Positions 17,738 through 26,862 of a stretch of DNA of 64,000 nt are shown piece by piece. The notes beneath the pieces are model-generated. The model searched no databases. It was not told the origin of the DNA and worked only from the letters and a program-made list of their open reading frames with translations. Position numbers and translations under genes: made by a program. Source of the DNA: Cellulomonas humilata (GTDB lineage Bacteria; Actinomycetota; Actinomycetes; Actinomycetales; Cellulomonadaceae); contig NZ_JABMCI010000066.1 of assembly GCF_013359775.1 (NCBI RefSeq), positions 248,001 to 312,000 of the forward strand, in the 5' to 3' direction. The first letter of the stretch is position 1. Each line of letters begins with the position of its first letter.

Positions 17738-18019
17738 ATGCTCGCCACGCTCGTGTCCCACCCGGTCGGCTACGGCTGGGGTTGGGGACCTGGACCCTGG
17801 TTCCTGCTCGTCCCGTTGTTCTGGTTCGGGTTGATCGCCCTGCTCTTCGCCCTGGGTGGCCGCCGACGCCGGCGCTACTGGGCGGCCTGGGACGGACAGC
17901 GCGACGGGGGAGGCGCCCGGACCGTGCTCGCCGAGCGCTACGCCCGCGGGGAGATCGACGAGACCGAGTACCGGGCGCGCCTCGAGGTGCTGCTGCGGCC
18001 GGACGATCGGGAGGGCTGA
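17738..18019 (+). CDS. Small membrane protein with SHOCT domain
   Basis: A 93-residue protein: a Gly/Trp/Pro-rich N-terminus (GYGWGWGPGP), one transmembrane helix (about 18-42, FLLVPLFWFGLIALLFALGG), a basic RRRRR stop-transfer, and a C-terminal SHOCT motif ARTVLAERYARGEIDETEYR (about 65-90). SHOCT is a short C-terminal oligomerisation-type motif of unclear function. The ATG at 17738 has a GGAGGT ribosome site, so the longer frame from 17657 is not preferred. It is next to, but probably transcribed separately from, the two-component genes. Confidence 0.8.
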   Translation: MLATLVSHPVGYGWGWGPGPWFLLVPLFWFGLIALLFALGGRRRRRYWAAWDGQRDGGGARTVLAERYARGEIDETEYRARLEVLLRPDDREG

Positions 18020-18919
18020 TCAGCCGGCGTCGAGGGCGTATGCCTCCACGAGCGCCTCGAGCTCCTCGCGGTGGGCGTCGACGAACTCCTGCTCCATGAC
18101 GTGCTGCGCCGCGAGCATCGAGGTCTGGTAGTCGGTCTCGATCTGACACGTGAGGTCGGCGACCGCGGTGTCGATCTCCCTCTTCTGGACCTCCGGGGTG
18201 ATGATCACGCCCGAGCTGCCCCCCGACAGGCTCTCCTGGGCGTCGCTCGGCGTGGCCACGTCGTACCCGGCGTCCGCCATGCACGCGGACCACTCGGTGG
18301 CTGCCTCGGTCATCCGGGGGTCCTCGAGCATCGCGAACAGCCAGGTCTCGTACTGCGCGTGCAGCTCGGCGAACGCCGGGTCCTCCTCCCATCGCCCGTC
18401 CTGGTACACGGTGGTCTGCGCGTCGCCTGCACACCCGCCGGGGTTCTCCGGGTCGCTGAAGTCCCACATCGCCTGGTCGTACGCGGTCCTGGCGCTCGAC
18501 GAGAGCGACTCCAGGTACTCCTCGTTGGGGTCGGCGGGCTCCGTCGTGTCCGGGGGTGGGACGGTGGTGGTCGAGCCGTACCCGTACTGCTGGGCGTACT
18601 CGAGGGTGAACTGCTCCCACTCGTCCCACTCGGGGGCAGGCCCGCGCGGCCAGTACTCGAAGCCCTCGTCGGCCATGCAGGCGGCGACGAGCTCCTCGAC
18701 GCGCTTCTCCCGCTCGACGCGGTCGGCCTCCCCGTCGGCGCCGACCTGCTGGAGGTAGCTGAACAGCGGTCCGGGGGGACGGGGGCCCTGGGCGGCGGTC
18801 CTGGTGGTGGGGGACACGGACGGCCCAGCGGTCTCGGCGGTGTCGGGCTGGGGAGAGCAGGCGCCGACGAGCACCGCGAGCATCGCCGCGAGGACTCCGG
18901 CTCGTGCGCGGTGCGGCAT
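18020..18919 (-). CDS. Four-cysteine lipoprotein, paralogue A
   Basis: A 299-residue exported lipoprotein (lipobox-like LVGAC, Cys21) that I cannot assign to a named family. It contains two related motifs, ACMADEGFEYWP and ACMADAGYDVATPSDAQ, the signature QYGYGSTT, a central GGCAGDAQ, a DLTCQ motif, and a C-terminal FVDAHREELEALVEAY. Paralogue B at 24389-25375 shares all of these. Four conserved cysteines beyond the lipid-bearing one suggest two disulfides. Its stop abuts the SHOCT gene stop. Paralogue B is the first gene of an export operon, which hints at an accessory role in export or envelope sensing; this is inference. Confidence 0.8.
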   Translation of the reverse strand: MPHRARAGVLAAMLAVLVGACSPQPDTAETAGPSVSPTTRTAAQGPRPPGPLFSYLQQVGADGEADRVEREKRVEELVAACMADEGFEYWPRGPAPEWDEWEQFTLEYAQQYGYGSTTTVPPPDTTEPADPNEEYLESLSSSARTAYDQAMWDFSDPENPGGCAGDAQTTVYQDGRWEEDPAFAELHAQYETWLFAMLEDPRMTEAATEWSACMADAGYDVATPSDAQESLSGGSSGVIITPEVQKREIDTAVADLTCQIETDYQTSMLAAQHVMEQEFVDAHREELEALVEAYALDAG

Positions 18920-18995
18920 GTGGCGTCCTCGGTGGATCGTCGGCGAGCGGGTGCCGTCCGAAACTAGCGGGAGTCGGCCTGGCCCGTCCGGCGCT

Positions 18996-20276
18996 TCACG
19001 CGTCGAGCACAGGGGAGCCCGGCAGGTCGCGCATCCCCAGCAGCGGCGAGACGACCACGGGCACCGCGGCGAGCGCCATGATCCCGACCGACACCCAGAG
19101 CGTCGGCAGGACGCCGAGGTGCGTGCCGAGCCCGCCGCCGAGCAGCCCGCCGATCGGCACCGTGCCCCACACGATGAATCGCACCGACGCGTTCATCCGT
19201 CCGAGCAGCGGTGGCGGGCACACGCGCTGCCGGAAGCTCACCTGACCGACGTTGTAGACGATCACGGCGAAGCCGAACGCGGCGCCGCCGGCGATGAGCA
19301 GCACCGGGGCGGGGACCACGCCGGTGGACGCGAGGGGCATCAGGGCGGAGGCCGGCGCCATGACGAGCGCGGACAGCGGGATGATCCGGCCCTCGCCGAT
19401 CCACTGCGCGAGCCTTCCCGCGGCGACGGCGCCGAGCAGCCCACCGATCGCTCCGGCCGACACGATCGCGCCCCACGTGGCGGTGCCCAGGTTGAGCGTG
19501 CGCAGCACGTAGATGACGGTCACGGCGCCGGCCATCGCGCCCGCGAAGTTGCCGAGCGCCGTGCACGCGACGATCCGGCGCAGGTACGGCTCGTGCACGA
19601 CGAACCGCAGCCCCTCGGCGATCTCGACCCGCAGCGGCCGGCGGGTGTCGGGGTGCGGCGGGGTCTCGACGTGCCGGATGCGGCCCACGGCGAAGGCGGA
19701 GACGAGGTAGGTGACCACCGTGACGGCGATGAGGGCGGGGGCCGCGATCACCCGCAGGAGCAGGCCACCGATCGCCGGGGCCGCGACCTGCGCCACCGAC
19801 GCGGTCGCCTGGAGCTTCGAGTTCCCCTCGACCAGGTGCTCGAGCCCGACGAGGCCGGGGATGTAGCTCTGGTGCGAGACGTCGAAGAACACGGTGGCGG
19901 CGCTGACCACCAGGGCGGCGACGACGAGCAGCGGGATCGACGCGTGCCCGGTGGCGGCGGTCACGACGACCGCGGCGAGCACGGCGGAGCGCACCAGGTC
20001 CGCGACGATGAGTACGCGGCGCTTGCGCATCCGGTCCACCCAGGCGCCCGCGGGGAGGCCGATCACCAGGAACGCGGCGAACTCCGCGGCGGTGAGCACC
20101 CCCATCTCCCACTCGGTCGCGGCCAGCTGCTGCACCGCGAAGATCGGCAGCGCCAGTGCGGTCAGCTGCGCTCCGAGCTGGCCGAGAGCGTCGCCGGTCC
20201 AGAGCCGACGGAAGTCAGGGTGGTGCACCAGGGAGCGGGGTCGCCCGGGTGCCAGAGTGGGAGGGTCGGTGCTCAC
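18996..20276 (-). CDS. Major facilitator superfamily exporter (enterobactin-exporter/MFS_3 type)
   Basis: A 426-residue polytopic transporter with about 12 hydrophobic segments. The start DFRRLWTGDALGQLGAQLTA and the loop WVDRMRKRRVLIVADLVRS are typical of the EntS/MFS_3 branch of drug or siderophore exporters. The GTG at 20276 is preferred; the longer frame would begin at a TTG lying inside the operator-like repeat at 20296-20315. It is divergent from an ArsR-like regulator, a common arrangement in which the regulator represses the exporter. The substrate is unknown. Confidence 0.85.
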   Translation of the reverse strand: MSTDPPTLAPGRPRSLVHHPDFRRLWTGDALGQLGAQLTALALPIFAVQQLAATEWEMGVLTAAEFAAFLVIGLPAGAWVDRMRKRRVLIVADLVRSAVLAAVVVTAATGHASIPLLVVAALVVSAATVFFDVSHQSYIPGLVGLEHLVEGNSKLQATASVAQVAAPAIGGLLLRVIAAPALIAVTVVTYLVSAFAVGRIRHVETPPHPDTRRPLRVEIAEGLRFVVHEPYLRRIVACTALGNFAGAMAGAVTVIYVLRTLNLGTATWGAIVSAGAIGGLLGAVAAGRLAQWIGEGRIIPLSALVMAPASALMPLASTGVVPAPVLLIAGGAAFGFAVIVYNVGQVSFRQRVCPPPLLGRMNASVRFIVWGTVPIGGLLGGGLGTHLGVLPTLWVSVGIMALAAVPVVVSPLLGMRDLPGSPVLDA

Positions 20277-20295
20277 GGGCCCAGGATGGATCGAC

Positions 20296-20315
20296 TGATT
20301 GGGAAATGTCAATCA
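20296..20315. promoter_or_regulatory. Candidate operator TGATTG-N8-CAATCA between MFS and ArsR-like genes
   Basis: Perfect 6-bp arms (20296-20301 and 20310-20315) lie in the divergent gap. CACTAT (20314-20319) overlaps it as a plausible -10 for the regulator. The GGAGG ribosome site follows at 20321-20325. Confidence 0.55.
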
Positions 20316-20333
20316 CTATGGGAGGATGAGCGC

Positions 20334-20906
20334 ATGCCCGACCACGCAGCCGACGACGCAGCGACCGCGGACGTCGACGCCGATGCCAGGGCCCTCGCGA
20401 GCACGTTGCGCATGCGGATCCTTCGCCTGTGCCTCGACGAGGCGCTCACCAACCGGGAGATCGCCCAGAGGCTCGACCGCAACCCGGCGACCGTCCTGCA
20501 CCACGTGCGTACGCTGGTCGACCGGGGGTTCCTCGTCGCCGGACCGACGCGCAGGGGCGCCCGCGGGTCACGCGAGGTGCCGTACCGGGCCACCGGGAAG
20601 TCGTGGCGGACGCGGCGCGTCCCGGGCATGAGCCGGATCCTCATCGACACGTTCCTCGAGGAGGTGGCCCTCGTCGACCCGCAAGAGGTGCTGACCACCC
20701 GCCTCGGCCTGCGGCTCGACCCAGCGGGCCTCGAGGAGCTGGTGTCGCGCGTGCAGGCTGTCTTCGAGGACTTCGCCGCACGCGCGGCCACTCCGGACGG
20801 GACGCCGTACTCGGTCTTCTGGGCGCTGCACGAGGACGTGACGCGTCAGACGCCCCCGCGCAGCGCGGCGATGGGCTCGATCGACGCAGCCTTGAGTGAC
20901 GGGTAG
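20334..20906 (+). CDS. ArsR/HTH_20-type transcriptional regulator
   Basis: A 190-residue regulator with an N-terminal winged helix: RALASTLRMRILRLCLDEAL, NREIAQRLDRNPATVLHHVR and the wing LVDRGFLVAGPTRRGARGS. The rest is an uncharacterised helical region. It most likely represses itself and the divergent MFS exporter through the inverted repeat in front of it. Its last 61 nt overlap, tail to tail, the end of the MacB-like permease on the other strand, so the C-terminus (PPRSAAMGSIDAALSDG) is coded by DNA constrained by the permease. Confidence 0.83.
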   Translation: MPDHAADDAATADVDADARALASTLRMRILRLCLDEALTNREIAQRLDRNPATVLHHVRTLVDRGFLVAGPTRRGARGSREVPYRATGKSWRTRRVPGMSRILIDTFLEEVALVDPQEVLTTRLGLRLDPAGLEELVSRVQAVFEDFAARAATPDGTPYSVFWALHEDVTRQTPPRSAAMGSIDAALSDG

Positions 20907-22093
20907 AGCCCCGCGAGCAGTCCGATGACACCGCCCGCCAGCGCCGCGACGCCGACCATCCGCAGGTCGAGGATCGGGGTCCACTCCTGCGCGGCGCTGA
21001 CACCGACGACGACGGCCACCCCCAGGGCGGCGCCCAGCATGCCGCCGAGCAGCCCGACCACCACCGACTCGACCATGAACTGCGCGCCGATGTCCCGCCG
21101 GGTTGCCCCGAGCGCCCGCCGCAGACCGATCTCCCCGACGCGTTCCAGCACGGACAGCAGGGTCACGTTCGCGATGCCGACGCCACCGATGAGCAGCGCC
21201 ACGCCGCCGAGCGCCAGGAAGATCGTGTTCACGTCCGCCTGCACGCTCTGCCGCACCTTCGAGGTGGCCGGCGGGGTCTGGACGTCGATCGTCTCGGGCG
21301 CGTTCGGGTCCAGCGCGGTCGCCAGCTGGCTGCCCACCACCGGTCCGGCGCCGACGGCGAGGTGCAGGTGGAGCTCGCCGGGAGCCGCCAGCGCGAAGTC
21401 CGCGCGCGCCGTCCCCTCGGGCATCAGCACGCCACCCAGGACGTCGGAGCGCCGCACCACGTCGTCGACGATGCCGATGACCTGGTAGGCGCGGTCGCCG
21501 ATGAAGATCGACGGCTGGCGGTCCACCCGGACCACGCCCAGCCGCCGCGCGGCGTCCACGCCGAGCACCACCACGCGGTCCGCGCGAGCGTCGTGACCGG
21601 CGTCGAAGTAGCGGCCCTGCACGACCCGGCCGCCGACGGCGTCGAGTGCCCCCGGCGAGGTCGCGATCACGTCGGGAGCGGCCGTACGGGCGGCGGACGG
21701 GTCGTGCACCGGCACCGCGGTGATCTCCGCGTCACCGACGTCCACGGTGGAGAAGGTCCCCGCAGCCTCGACACCCGCGAGGCGCTCGGCGCGGGCGGGT
21801 GCGTCCCAGGGGAGCGTGCCGATCGCGCGCTCGGAGCCGTCCCAGCCGCTGCTGGTCTCCGGCTCGGCCACCGCCTGCGTCGCGGCGACCGCGTCGAACT
21901 GCTTGTTGATCTGGCCGGACGCGGTCTGCGCCAGGCCCACGGTGACCACCACGGACGCGATGCCCAGCACGGTGCCGAGGATGGTCAGCAGCAGCCGGCC
22001 CGGGCGGGCGCCGATGCCCGCGGCGGCCTCCGCGAGCAGGTCTCGCAGCCCGAACCGGTCGGTGCGCGCCACCCGCTCCGTCACGGCGGTCAC
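20846..22093 (-). CDS. MacB-like ABC transporter permease, unit 1
   Basis: A 415-residue FtsX/MacB-type permease. An N-terminal helix (LLLTILGTVLGIASVVVTVG) is followed by a large extracytoplasmic MacB_PCD domain (about 60-270) and three C-terminal helices carrying the FtsX motif SVLERVGEIGLRRALGATRRD. The end reads SIEPIAALRGG, also typical. Its GTG start overlaps the ATPase stop by 4 nt. With the ATPase and adaptor it should form a tripartite-like exporter; in a monoderm this would act on lipoproteins, peptides or antimicrobials at the membrane surface. The substrate is unknown. Confidence 0.88.
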   Translation of the reverse strand: MTAVTERVARTDRFGLRDLLAEAAAGIGARPGRLLLTILGTVLGIASVVVTVGLAQTASGQINKQFDAVAATQAVAEPETSSGWDGSERAIGTLPWDAPARAERLAGVEAAGTFSTVDVGDAEITAVPVHDPSAARTAAPDVIATSPGALDAVGGRVVQGRYFDAGHDARADRVVVLGVDAARRLGVVRVDRQPSIFIGDRAYQVIGIVDDVVRRSDVLGGVLMPEGTARADFALAAPGELHLHLAVGAGPVVGSQLATALDPNAPETIDVQTPPATSKVRQSVQADVNTIFLALGGVALLIGGVGIANVTLLSVLERVGEIGLRRALGATRRDIGAQFMVESVVVGLLGGMLGAALGVAVVVGVSAAQEWTPILDLRMVGVAALAGGVIGLLAGLYPSLKAASIEPIAALRGGV

Positions 22094-22809
22094 GGGATCT
22101 CCCGCAGGTAGCCGTCGGCGATCCGCACCCGGCGCTGCGCACGCGCCGAGACCTCGTCGTCGTGCGTGATGACCAGCAGCGTCAGCCCGCCCGCGTGCAG
22201 CTCGTCGAACAGGTCGAGCACGCTGGCCGAGCTCTCGGAGTCGAGGTTCCCCGTCGGCTCGTCGGCCAGGAGCACCCGCGGCTGCGCGACGACCGCCCGC
22301 GCGACGGCTGCCCGCTGCCGTTCGCCACCGGACAGGACGGTGGGGAGGAAGTCGACGCGGTGGCTCAGCCCGACCCGGTCGAGTGCGGCCAGCGCCCGGT
22401 CGCGGCGCTCGGACCGCGGCACCCCGCTGTACAGGGTGGCGAGCAGGACGTTCTCGAGCACGGTCCGGTGCGGCATGAGGTGGAACGCCTGGAACACGAA
22501 ACCGATGTGACCCGCCCGCAGCGCCGCCCGGTCGCGCTCCCCGGCGCCGGCGGTCGGGATCCCGTCCAGCAGGTACTCGCCCTCGGTCGGCTTGTCGAGC
22601 AGGCCGAGGAGGTTGAGCAGCGTGGACTTGCCCGAGCCCGAGGGGCCGACCACCGACAGGTACTCGCCCGACGCCACCGCGAGATCCGCCGGGTGCAGGG
22701 CGTGCACCGGCGGGTCGCCGGGGAACTGGCGCGCGGCTCCCCGCAGCTCGAGCACCGGGGCGGGAGGCTCGAGGCGCTCGGGGGCGTCGAGCAGGTCGAG
22801 GACGGTCAC
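22090..22809 (-). CDS. MacB/LolD-like ABC transporter ATP-binding protein, unit 1
   Basis: A 239-residue ATPase with Walker A GPSGSGKST, Q-loop FVFQAFHLMPHRTVLENV, signature LSGGERQRAAVARAVV, Walker B VLLADEPTGNLDS and switch ITHDDE. ADEPTGNLDS is the characteristic form in the MacB/LolD group. It has 4-nt overlaps with the adaptor gene upstream and the permease gene downstream. Confidence 0.92.
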   Translation of the reverse strand: MTVLDLLDAPERLEPPAPVLELRGAARQFPGDPPVHALHPADLAVASGEYLSVVGPSGSGKSTLLNLLGLLDKPTEGEYLLDGIPTAGAGERDRAALRAGHIGFVFQAFHLMPHRTVLENVLLATLYSGVPRSERRDRALAALDRVGLSHRVDFLPTVLSGGERQRAAVARAVVAQPRVLLADEPTGNLDSESSASVLDLFDELHAGGLTLLVITHDDEVSARAQRRVRIADGYLREIP

Positions 22810-24392
22810 CCGTCGCCCTCCGCGTCGGCCGTCTCCTTCTCCTCGGTGTCGGCGACGCCCACGACGACCAGATCACCCGCCACGAGGGGGCGCTCGGCCT
22901 TCGAGATCTCCACGTAGCCGTCGGCCGCCAGCCCGGTGGTGACCGTCACCAGCGAGCTGGCCTTCCCGTCGGCACCGGCGAGCTCGACCCGCGACTCCCC
23001 GCCCGGACCGGCGGTCAGCGCGGCGAGCGGCACGGCCAGCACCTCGCCCTGCGTGGAGCTCACGGGCACCCGCACGCGCACGTTGGTGTTCTGGAGCGCG
23101 AGCACCTGCTCCTGCGTGAGGCTCCCCAGCGTGAACACGACCGCCCGGCGGTCACCCTTCGGTGCCGAGGGCTCCTCGGGCTCCTCGCCCCCCGGCGTCC
23201 CCGGGTCCGCGGGCGTCTCGACGGAGTCCTTGACGGCCGCGACGGTGACCGGGAGCTCCTGGTCGTCGAGAGTGATCGTCCCGGCGGTGCCGACCGCCAG
23301 CAGCTCCGCGTCCGCGCGCGTCGCGCTCCCCGTGATCTGGATGGTGGCGCCGGACACGCTCATGAACTCGCCGGTCACGGTGCCGCCGCGGGTGGCGCTG
23401 ACGACGTCCACCCGGCGGGGGAGCGTCGGCACGAACACGACCTCGCTGGCGGGCAGGGGGGTGAGGGTGGCCGCCTGCGCCTGCGCCTGGGACTCGCGCG
23501 CCGACGTCAGCTGGGTCTGCGCCGACGTCACCGCGGCGCGCTCCGACGCGACGTCCTTCGCCGCGCCGGCCTCCGCGCGCTCCGCCTCGGCCTGGGCGAG
23601 CGTGCCCTGGGCCTGGACCACCGCGGCCTGGCTGCACGGTGCCTCCTCGGTCGGGGCCGCGCACCGCGCCTGCTCGTCGGCGAGCGTCTGCCGGGCGACC
23701 GCCACGGCGGTGTCCAGCCCGATGATCACCGACCGCGCCGGGCCGGTCGCTGCGCCGGCCAGCTCGCGCTGCGCGGCTGCGAGGGAGTCCTGGGCCGACC
23801 GGACACCCTCGCGTGCCGCGGCCGCCGCGTCCTGGAGGTCCTTGCCGGCGGCGGGCGGCTCGTAGCCGACCCTCTGGTACAGGGCGCGGACGCCGGCCGC
23901 GGTGGCCGAGTCGTACGTGTCGGTGGCCGGGTCGCCGCCGTCGATGCCCAGCGAGGCCAGCGCGGCCTTGAGCTGGCGGACGTCCGGGCCGGAGACCCCG
24001 GCCCGCAGGGACCGGTAGGTGGGCAGGTCGCCCGGCAGCACGATGAGGGGCCGACCGACGATCTCGAGGACGACGGACGCCGCACCGATCTCGGCGCCCA
24101 CCTGGGGCACCTGGCCCGTGACGACCGCGGGACCGCCGAGGTCGCCCGTCTCGACCCGCAGGGCCACCGGGTCGTCGTACCCGACGTCGCCGCGGATGAC
24201 CAGCTCGTTGGCGATGACCCGGCTCTCGACGGGCACCGTGATGGGCCCTGCCGTCGGGGGCGCGGCGTCGGCGGCGGCCTTGCCCGGCGACACGATGAAC
24301 TGGCTCAGCAGCAGCCCGGCTGCGAGGCAGACGACGGCGACGACGGCCATCACGACGATCGTGCGTCGCCCGCCGGTGACCTGGGTGCTCAC
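22806..24392 (-). CDS. MacA/HlyD-like adaptor with peptidoglycan-binding domain, unit 1
   Basis: A 528-residue membrane-anchored adaptor. One N-terminal helix (about 10-35), a lipoyl-like half, a PG_binding_1 segment (about 130-185: GVSGPDVRQLKAALASLG), a long Ala/Gln-rich coiled coil (about 190-320) and a C-terminal barrel-sandwich region with ATRGGTVTGEFMSVSGATI and late repeat strands. The peptidoglycan-binding insert suggests that the adaptor docks on the cell wall instead of an outer-membrane channel. GTG start 24392 overlaps the stop of the lipoprotein gene, linking the two products in one operon. Confidence 0.85.
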   Translation of the reverse strand: MSTQVTGGRRTIVVMAVVAVVCLAAGLLLSQFIVSPGKAAADAAPPTAGPITVPVESRVIANELVIRGDVGYDDPVALRVETGDLGGPAVVTGQVPQVGAEIGAASVVLEIVGRPLIVLPGDLPTYRSLRAGVSGPDVRQLKAALASLGIDGGDPATDTYDSATAAGVRALYQRVGYEPPAAGKDLQDAAAAAREGVRSAQDSLAAAQRELAGAATGPARSVIIGLDTAVAVARQTLADEQARCAAPTEEAPCSQAAVVQAQGTLAQAEAERAEAGAAKDVASERAAVTSAQTQLTSARESQAQAQAATLTPLPASEVVFVPTLPRRVDVVSATRGGTVTGEFMSVSGATIQITGSATRADAELLAVGTAGTITLDDQELPVTVAAVKDSVETPADPGTPGGEEPEEPSAPKGDRRAVVFTLGSLTQEQVLALQNTNVRVRVPVSSTQGEVLAVPLAALTAGPGGESRVELAGADGKASSLVTVTTGLAADGYVEISKAERPLVAGDLVVVGVADTEEKETADAEGDG

Positions 24393-25375
24393 GACTTGTC
24401 CGCCTGCGCCGCCTTCTCGACCATCGCGTCGAGCTCGTCCTTGTGGGCGTCGATGAAGTCCTGCTCGACGGCGAACTGCGCCTCGAGGACCTTGCGCGCC
24501 GCCCCGGTGCTGTCCTGGCACGTGCGGTCCGCCGTGGCGGTGGCGATCTCGTCGTCGCGGAGCTCGGCCAGCGCGGCCGGGTCCTGCGAGCCGTCCTCCT
24601 CGTTGTACGGGATCTCGTTGACCGCCTCGTAGATGCTGTTCTGCGCCTCCTGCGGGTTGGCGAAGTCGTAGCCGGCCTCCGCCATGCACTCCGCCCAGTC
24701 GCGGTACGCGGCGATGGTCCGCTCGTCCTTCTCCATGTCCGTGTAGAGCTCGGACATGCCCTCCATCAGGTCCTTGAACTCCGGGTCGTCGTAGACCTGA
24801 CCGTCCTCGTAGACCTCGTGCTGGGCCTTGCCCTGGCAGCCGGCGGTCGTCCAGTCGTACTCCTGCTCGACAGGCGTCTCCTCGTCGGTGGGCTCCTCGG
24901 ACATCGTCTGCTTGCCGTACAGCGCCTCGTAGAACGCCGTCTGCTCGCTCTCGCTCATGGTCGCCAGGTAGTCGGCGTTCGGGTCGACGAACTCCTCGCC
25001 GGCCTTGTTCATCGGCATCTCGGACGACGTGGTGGCGCCGTACCCGTACTGCTCGGCGAACTCCAGGGAGTCCCAGGCGGGCATGTCCTCGTCCTCGAAG
25101 CTCTGTGTCATGGTCGAGGTGTCCTGCGGGGTGTACTCGAAGCCCTCGTCCTGCATGCAGGCAGCGACGATCTCCTCCGACCTGACCATCTGCGCGTCGG
25201 CGTCCTCGGGATCCTGGGACCCGCCCAGCTGCTCCCAGTACGCGGCGAGGGGGCTGTCCTCGTACGTCAGGGTGCCGTCGTCCGTGGGACCGCTCCCGCC
25301 ACCGGAACACCCGGCCAGCAGCGTCAACGCGACCACTGCGGAGGCGATCGCGGTGGTGGTGCGTGTGGTTCTCAT
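24389..25375 (-). CDS. Four-cysteine lipoprotein, paralogue B, first gene of export operon 1
   Basis: A 328-residue lipoprotein (lipobox LLAGC, Cys23), acidic and rich in Glu/Asp/Thr. It shares with paralogue A the motifs AACMQDEGFEYTP, EFAEQYGYGATT, AGCQGKAQHEVYEDGQVYDD, ECMAEAGYDFANPQEAQNS, DRTCQ and DFIDAHKDELDAMVEKA. The family is unrecognised. It is translationally coupled to the MacA-like adaptor, so it probably works with that exporter, for instance as substrate-capturing or sensing component. An internal duplication of the CM-x-(D/E)-x-G-(F/Y) motif suggests two repeated domains. Confidence 0.85.
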   Translation of the reverse strand: MRTTRTTTAIASAVVALTLLAGCSGGGSGPTDDGTLTYEDSPLAAYWEQLGGSQDPEDADAQMVRSEEIVAACMQDEGFEYTPQDTSTMTQSFEDEDMPAWDSLEFAEQYGYGATTSSEMPMNKAGEEFVDPNADYLATMSESEQTAFYEALYGKQTMSEEPTDEETPVEQEYDWTTAGCQGKAQHEVYEDGQVYDDPEFKDLMEGMSELYTDMEKDERTIAAYRDWAECMAEAGYDFANPQEAQNSIYEAVNEIPYNEEDGSQDPAALAELRDDEIATATADRTCQDSTGAARKVLEAQFAVEQDFIDAHKDELDAMVEKAAQADKS

Positions 25376-25498
25376 CGTGTCGGCCCCTTCGGCGGGTGGA
25401 GTCACAGTCGGTCTCACCGGTGTGTGCGCGACGACCATAGCGGCCCAAACCGACGCAAAGATCCACCACAAGGGTGATCTCCGGACGGGGTTCCGACC

Positions 25499-25536
25499 GA
25501 CGCCGGGCCTCCGCCCCTCCGCGGATGCCCGGCGTC
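25499..25536 (-). terminator. Hairpin after export operon 2
   Basis: GACGCCGGGC (25499-25508) and GCCCGGCGTC (25527-25536) are a perfect 10-bp stem with an 18-nt loop, about 85 nt past the permease stop at 25621. No U-tract follows on the minus strand, so this is a terminator candidate only. Confidence 0.5.
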
Positions 25537-25620
25537 GTGGTGTCGCGCACCCGACGCTAGGGAGTCGGGGTGCCGGGCACATCCACCGCAGGTCGCACAA
25601 CCTTTTCGTCGTGTCAGACG

Positions 25621-26862
25621 TCAGTAGCGGATGGCGTCGATCACCTTGACCCGGACGGCGACGATCGCGGGGATGAGTCCGGCGAGCGCGCCGACGCAGA
25701 CCGCCGCCGCCATCCCGACGAGTGCGGCGCTGACCGGGAACGGCGGCATGTCCTGGATCCCGCCGCCGAACACCCGCTCGACCGGGATGTTCTTGATGAT
25801 CGCGACCGCGAGCACGACGCCCACGAGCCCCGCCACGACGGTCGCGACGACCGACTCGAGCATGACCCCGAAGAACACGCGCCCGGACGTGGCGCCGAAC
25901 GAGCGCCGGATCCCGATCTCCCGGATCCGGTAGCGCACGGTCACCAGCGCGATGTTCACCAGGCCGAGCCCGCCGAGCAGCAGCGCGAACGCTCCGACGC
26001 CGATGCCCACCCACTTGGTCGCCCGGTCGAGCCCGCCGGTGTTGTAGTTGTTGTCCTGCACATCCACCTGCCAGCCGGGGGCGACCGCCTGCATGTCGCG
26101 CTTGATCTGGTCGCCGAGGTCCGTCGACAGCTCCGTGGGCACCCACAGGTACATCGACGGCACCTGCGCTGACATCGGGCCCTGCACCGCGGGACCGGAG
26201 CCCCCGGACTGCATGCCGGAGCCGTCCGGGCCGATCCACCGGTGGAACTGGTCGTACAGCACGTAGGCGACGGGCTCGGCGTCCGCCCACTCGTCGCGCA
26301 GCACGCCCACGACGGCCGCCCTGACCGGCGCGCGGTCGCCCAGCTGCACGGTCGGGTGCGACGAGAGGTCGGACAGCCCCTGCGCCTCCAGGAACGCCTC
26401 GTTGACGACCAGCGTCGGCGCCATGGCCTCCTCGTCGGCGTCGGTGAACCAGCGGCCCTGCTCGGGCACGATCCGGTTGATCGTGCCGAGGTCGGCGTCG
26501 ACGGCCTGCACCTGCGTGGTCCGGGTGCCGTCGGGGTAGCGGATCATCGCCTGCGTCCACTCGTTGCGGCTGGCGTAGGTGATGTCGTAGCGCTCGAGCA
26601 CGCGCTCGAACTCGGCGTCCCACCCGGTCGGCGGGGTCGCGTTCTCGCCCATCGACCACGCGTTGACGTTGAGCGTGACCACCCGGCCCGACTGGCGCTC
26701 GGTCTGCTCCTTGAACGACTGGTTGAGCATGGAGACCAGGGCGGTGACGCCGGTGATGGCGGTGACCGCGCAGGCCACGCCGATGAGGGCGAGCAGCACG
26801 CGGAGCTTGTGGATCCGCAGCTCTCCCCACGCCTCGACGATCGCGCCGACGACGCCGGTCAT
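25621..26862 (-). CDS. MacB-like ABC transporter permease, unit 2
   Basis: A 413-residue permease with one N-terminal helix (VLLALIGVACAVTAITGVTA), a large MacB_PCD-like external domain (about 50-275) and three C-terminal helices containing VRYRIREIGIRRSFGATSGR, the FtsX-type motif. It ends with VRVKVIDAIRY. It is clearly related to but divergent from the unit 1 permease. The ATG overlaps the ATPase stop by 4 nt. The export substrate is unknown. Confidence 0.87.
   Translation of the reverse strand: MTGVVGAIVEAWGELRIHKLRVLLALIGVACAVTAITGVTALVSMLNQSFKEQTERQSGRVVTLNVNAWSMGENATPPTGWDAEFERVLERYDITYASRNEWTQAMIRYPDGTRTTQVQAVDADLGTINRIVPEQGRWFTDADEEAMAPTLVVNEAFLEAQGLSDLSSHPTVQLGDRAPVRAAVVGVLRDEWADAEPVAYVLYDQFHRWIGPDGSGMQSGGSGPAVQGPMSAQVPSMYLWVPTELSTDLGDQIKRDMQAVAPGWQVDVQDNNYNTGGLDRATKWVGIGVGAFALLLGGLGLVNIALVTVRYRIREIGIRRSFGATSGRVFFGVMLESVVATVVAGLVGVVLAVAIIKNIPVERVFGGGIQDMPPFPVSAALVGMAAAVCVGALAGLIPAIVAVRVKVIDAIRY

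Noticed and set aside
18996..20906. Arsenic resistance locus
   Set aside because: The regulator is only broadly ArsR-like and lacks a clear metal-binding Cys motif; no arsB, acr3 or arsC gene is present.
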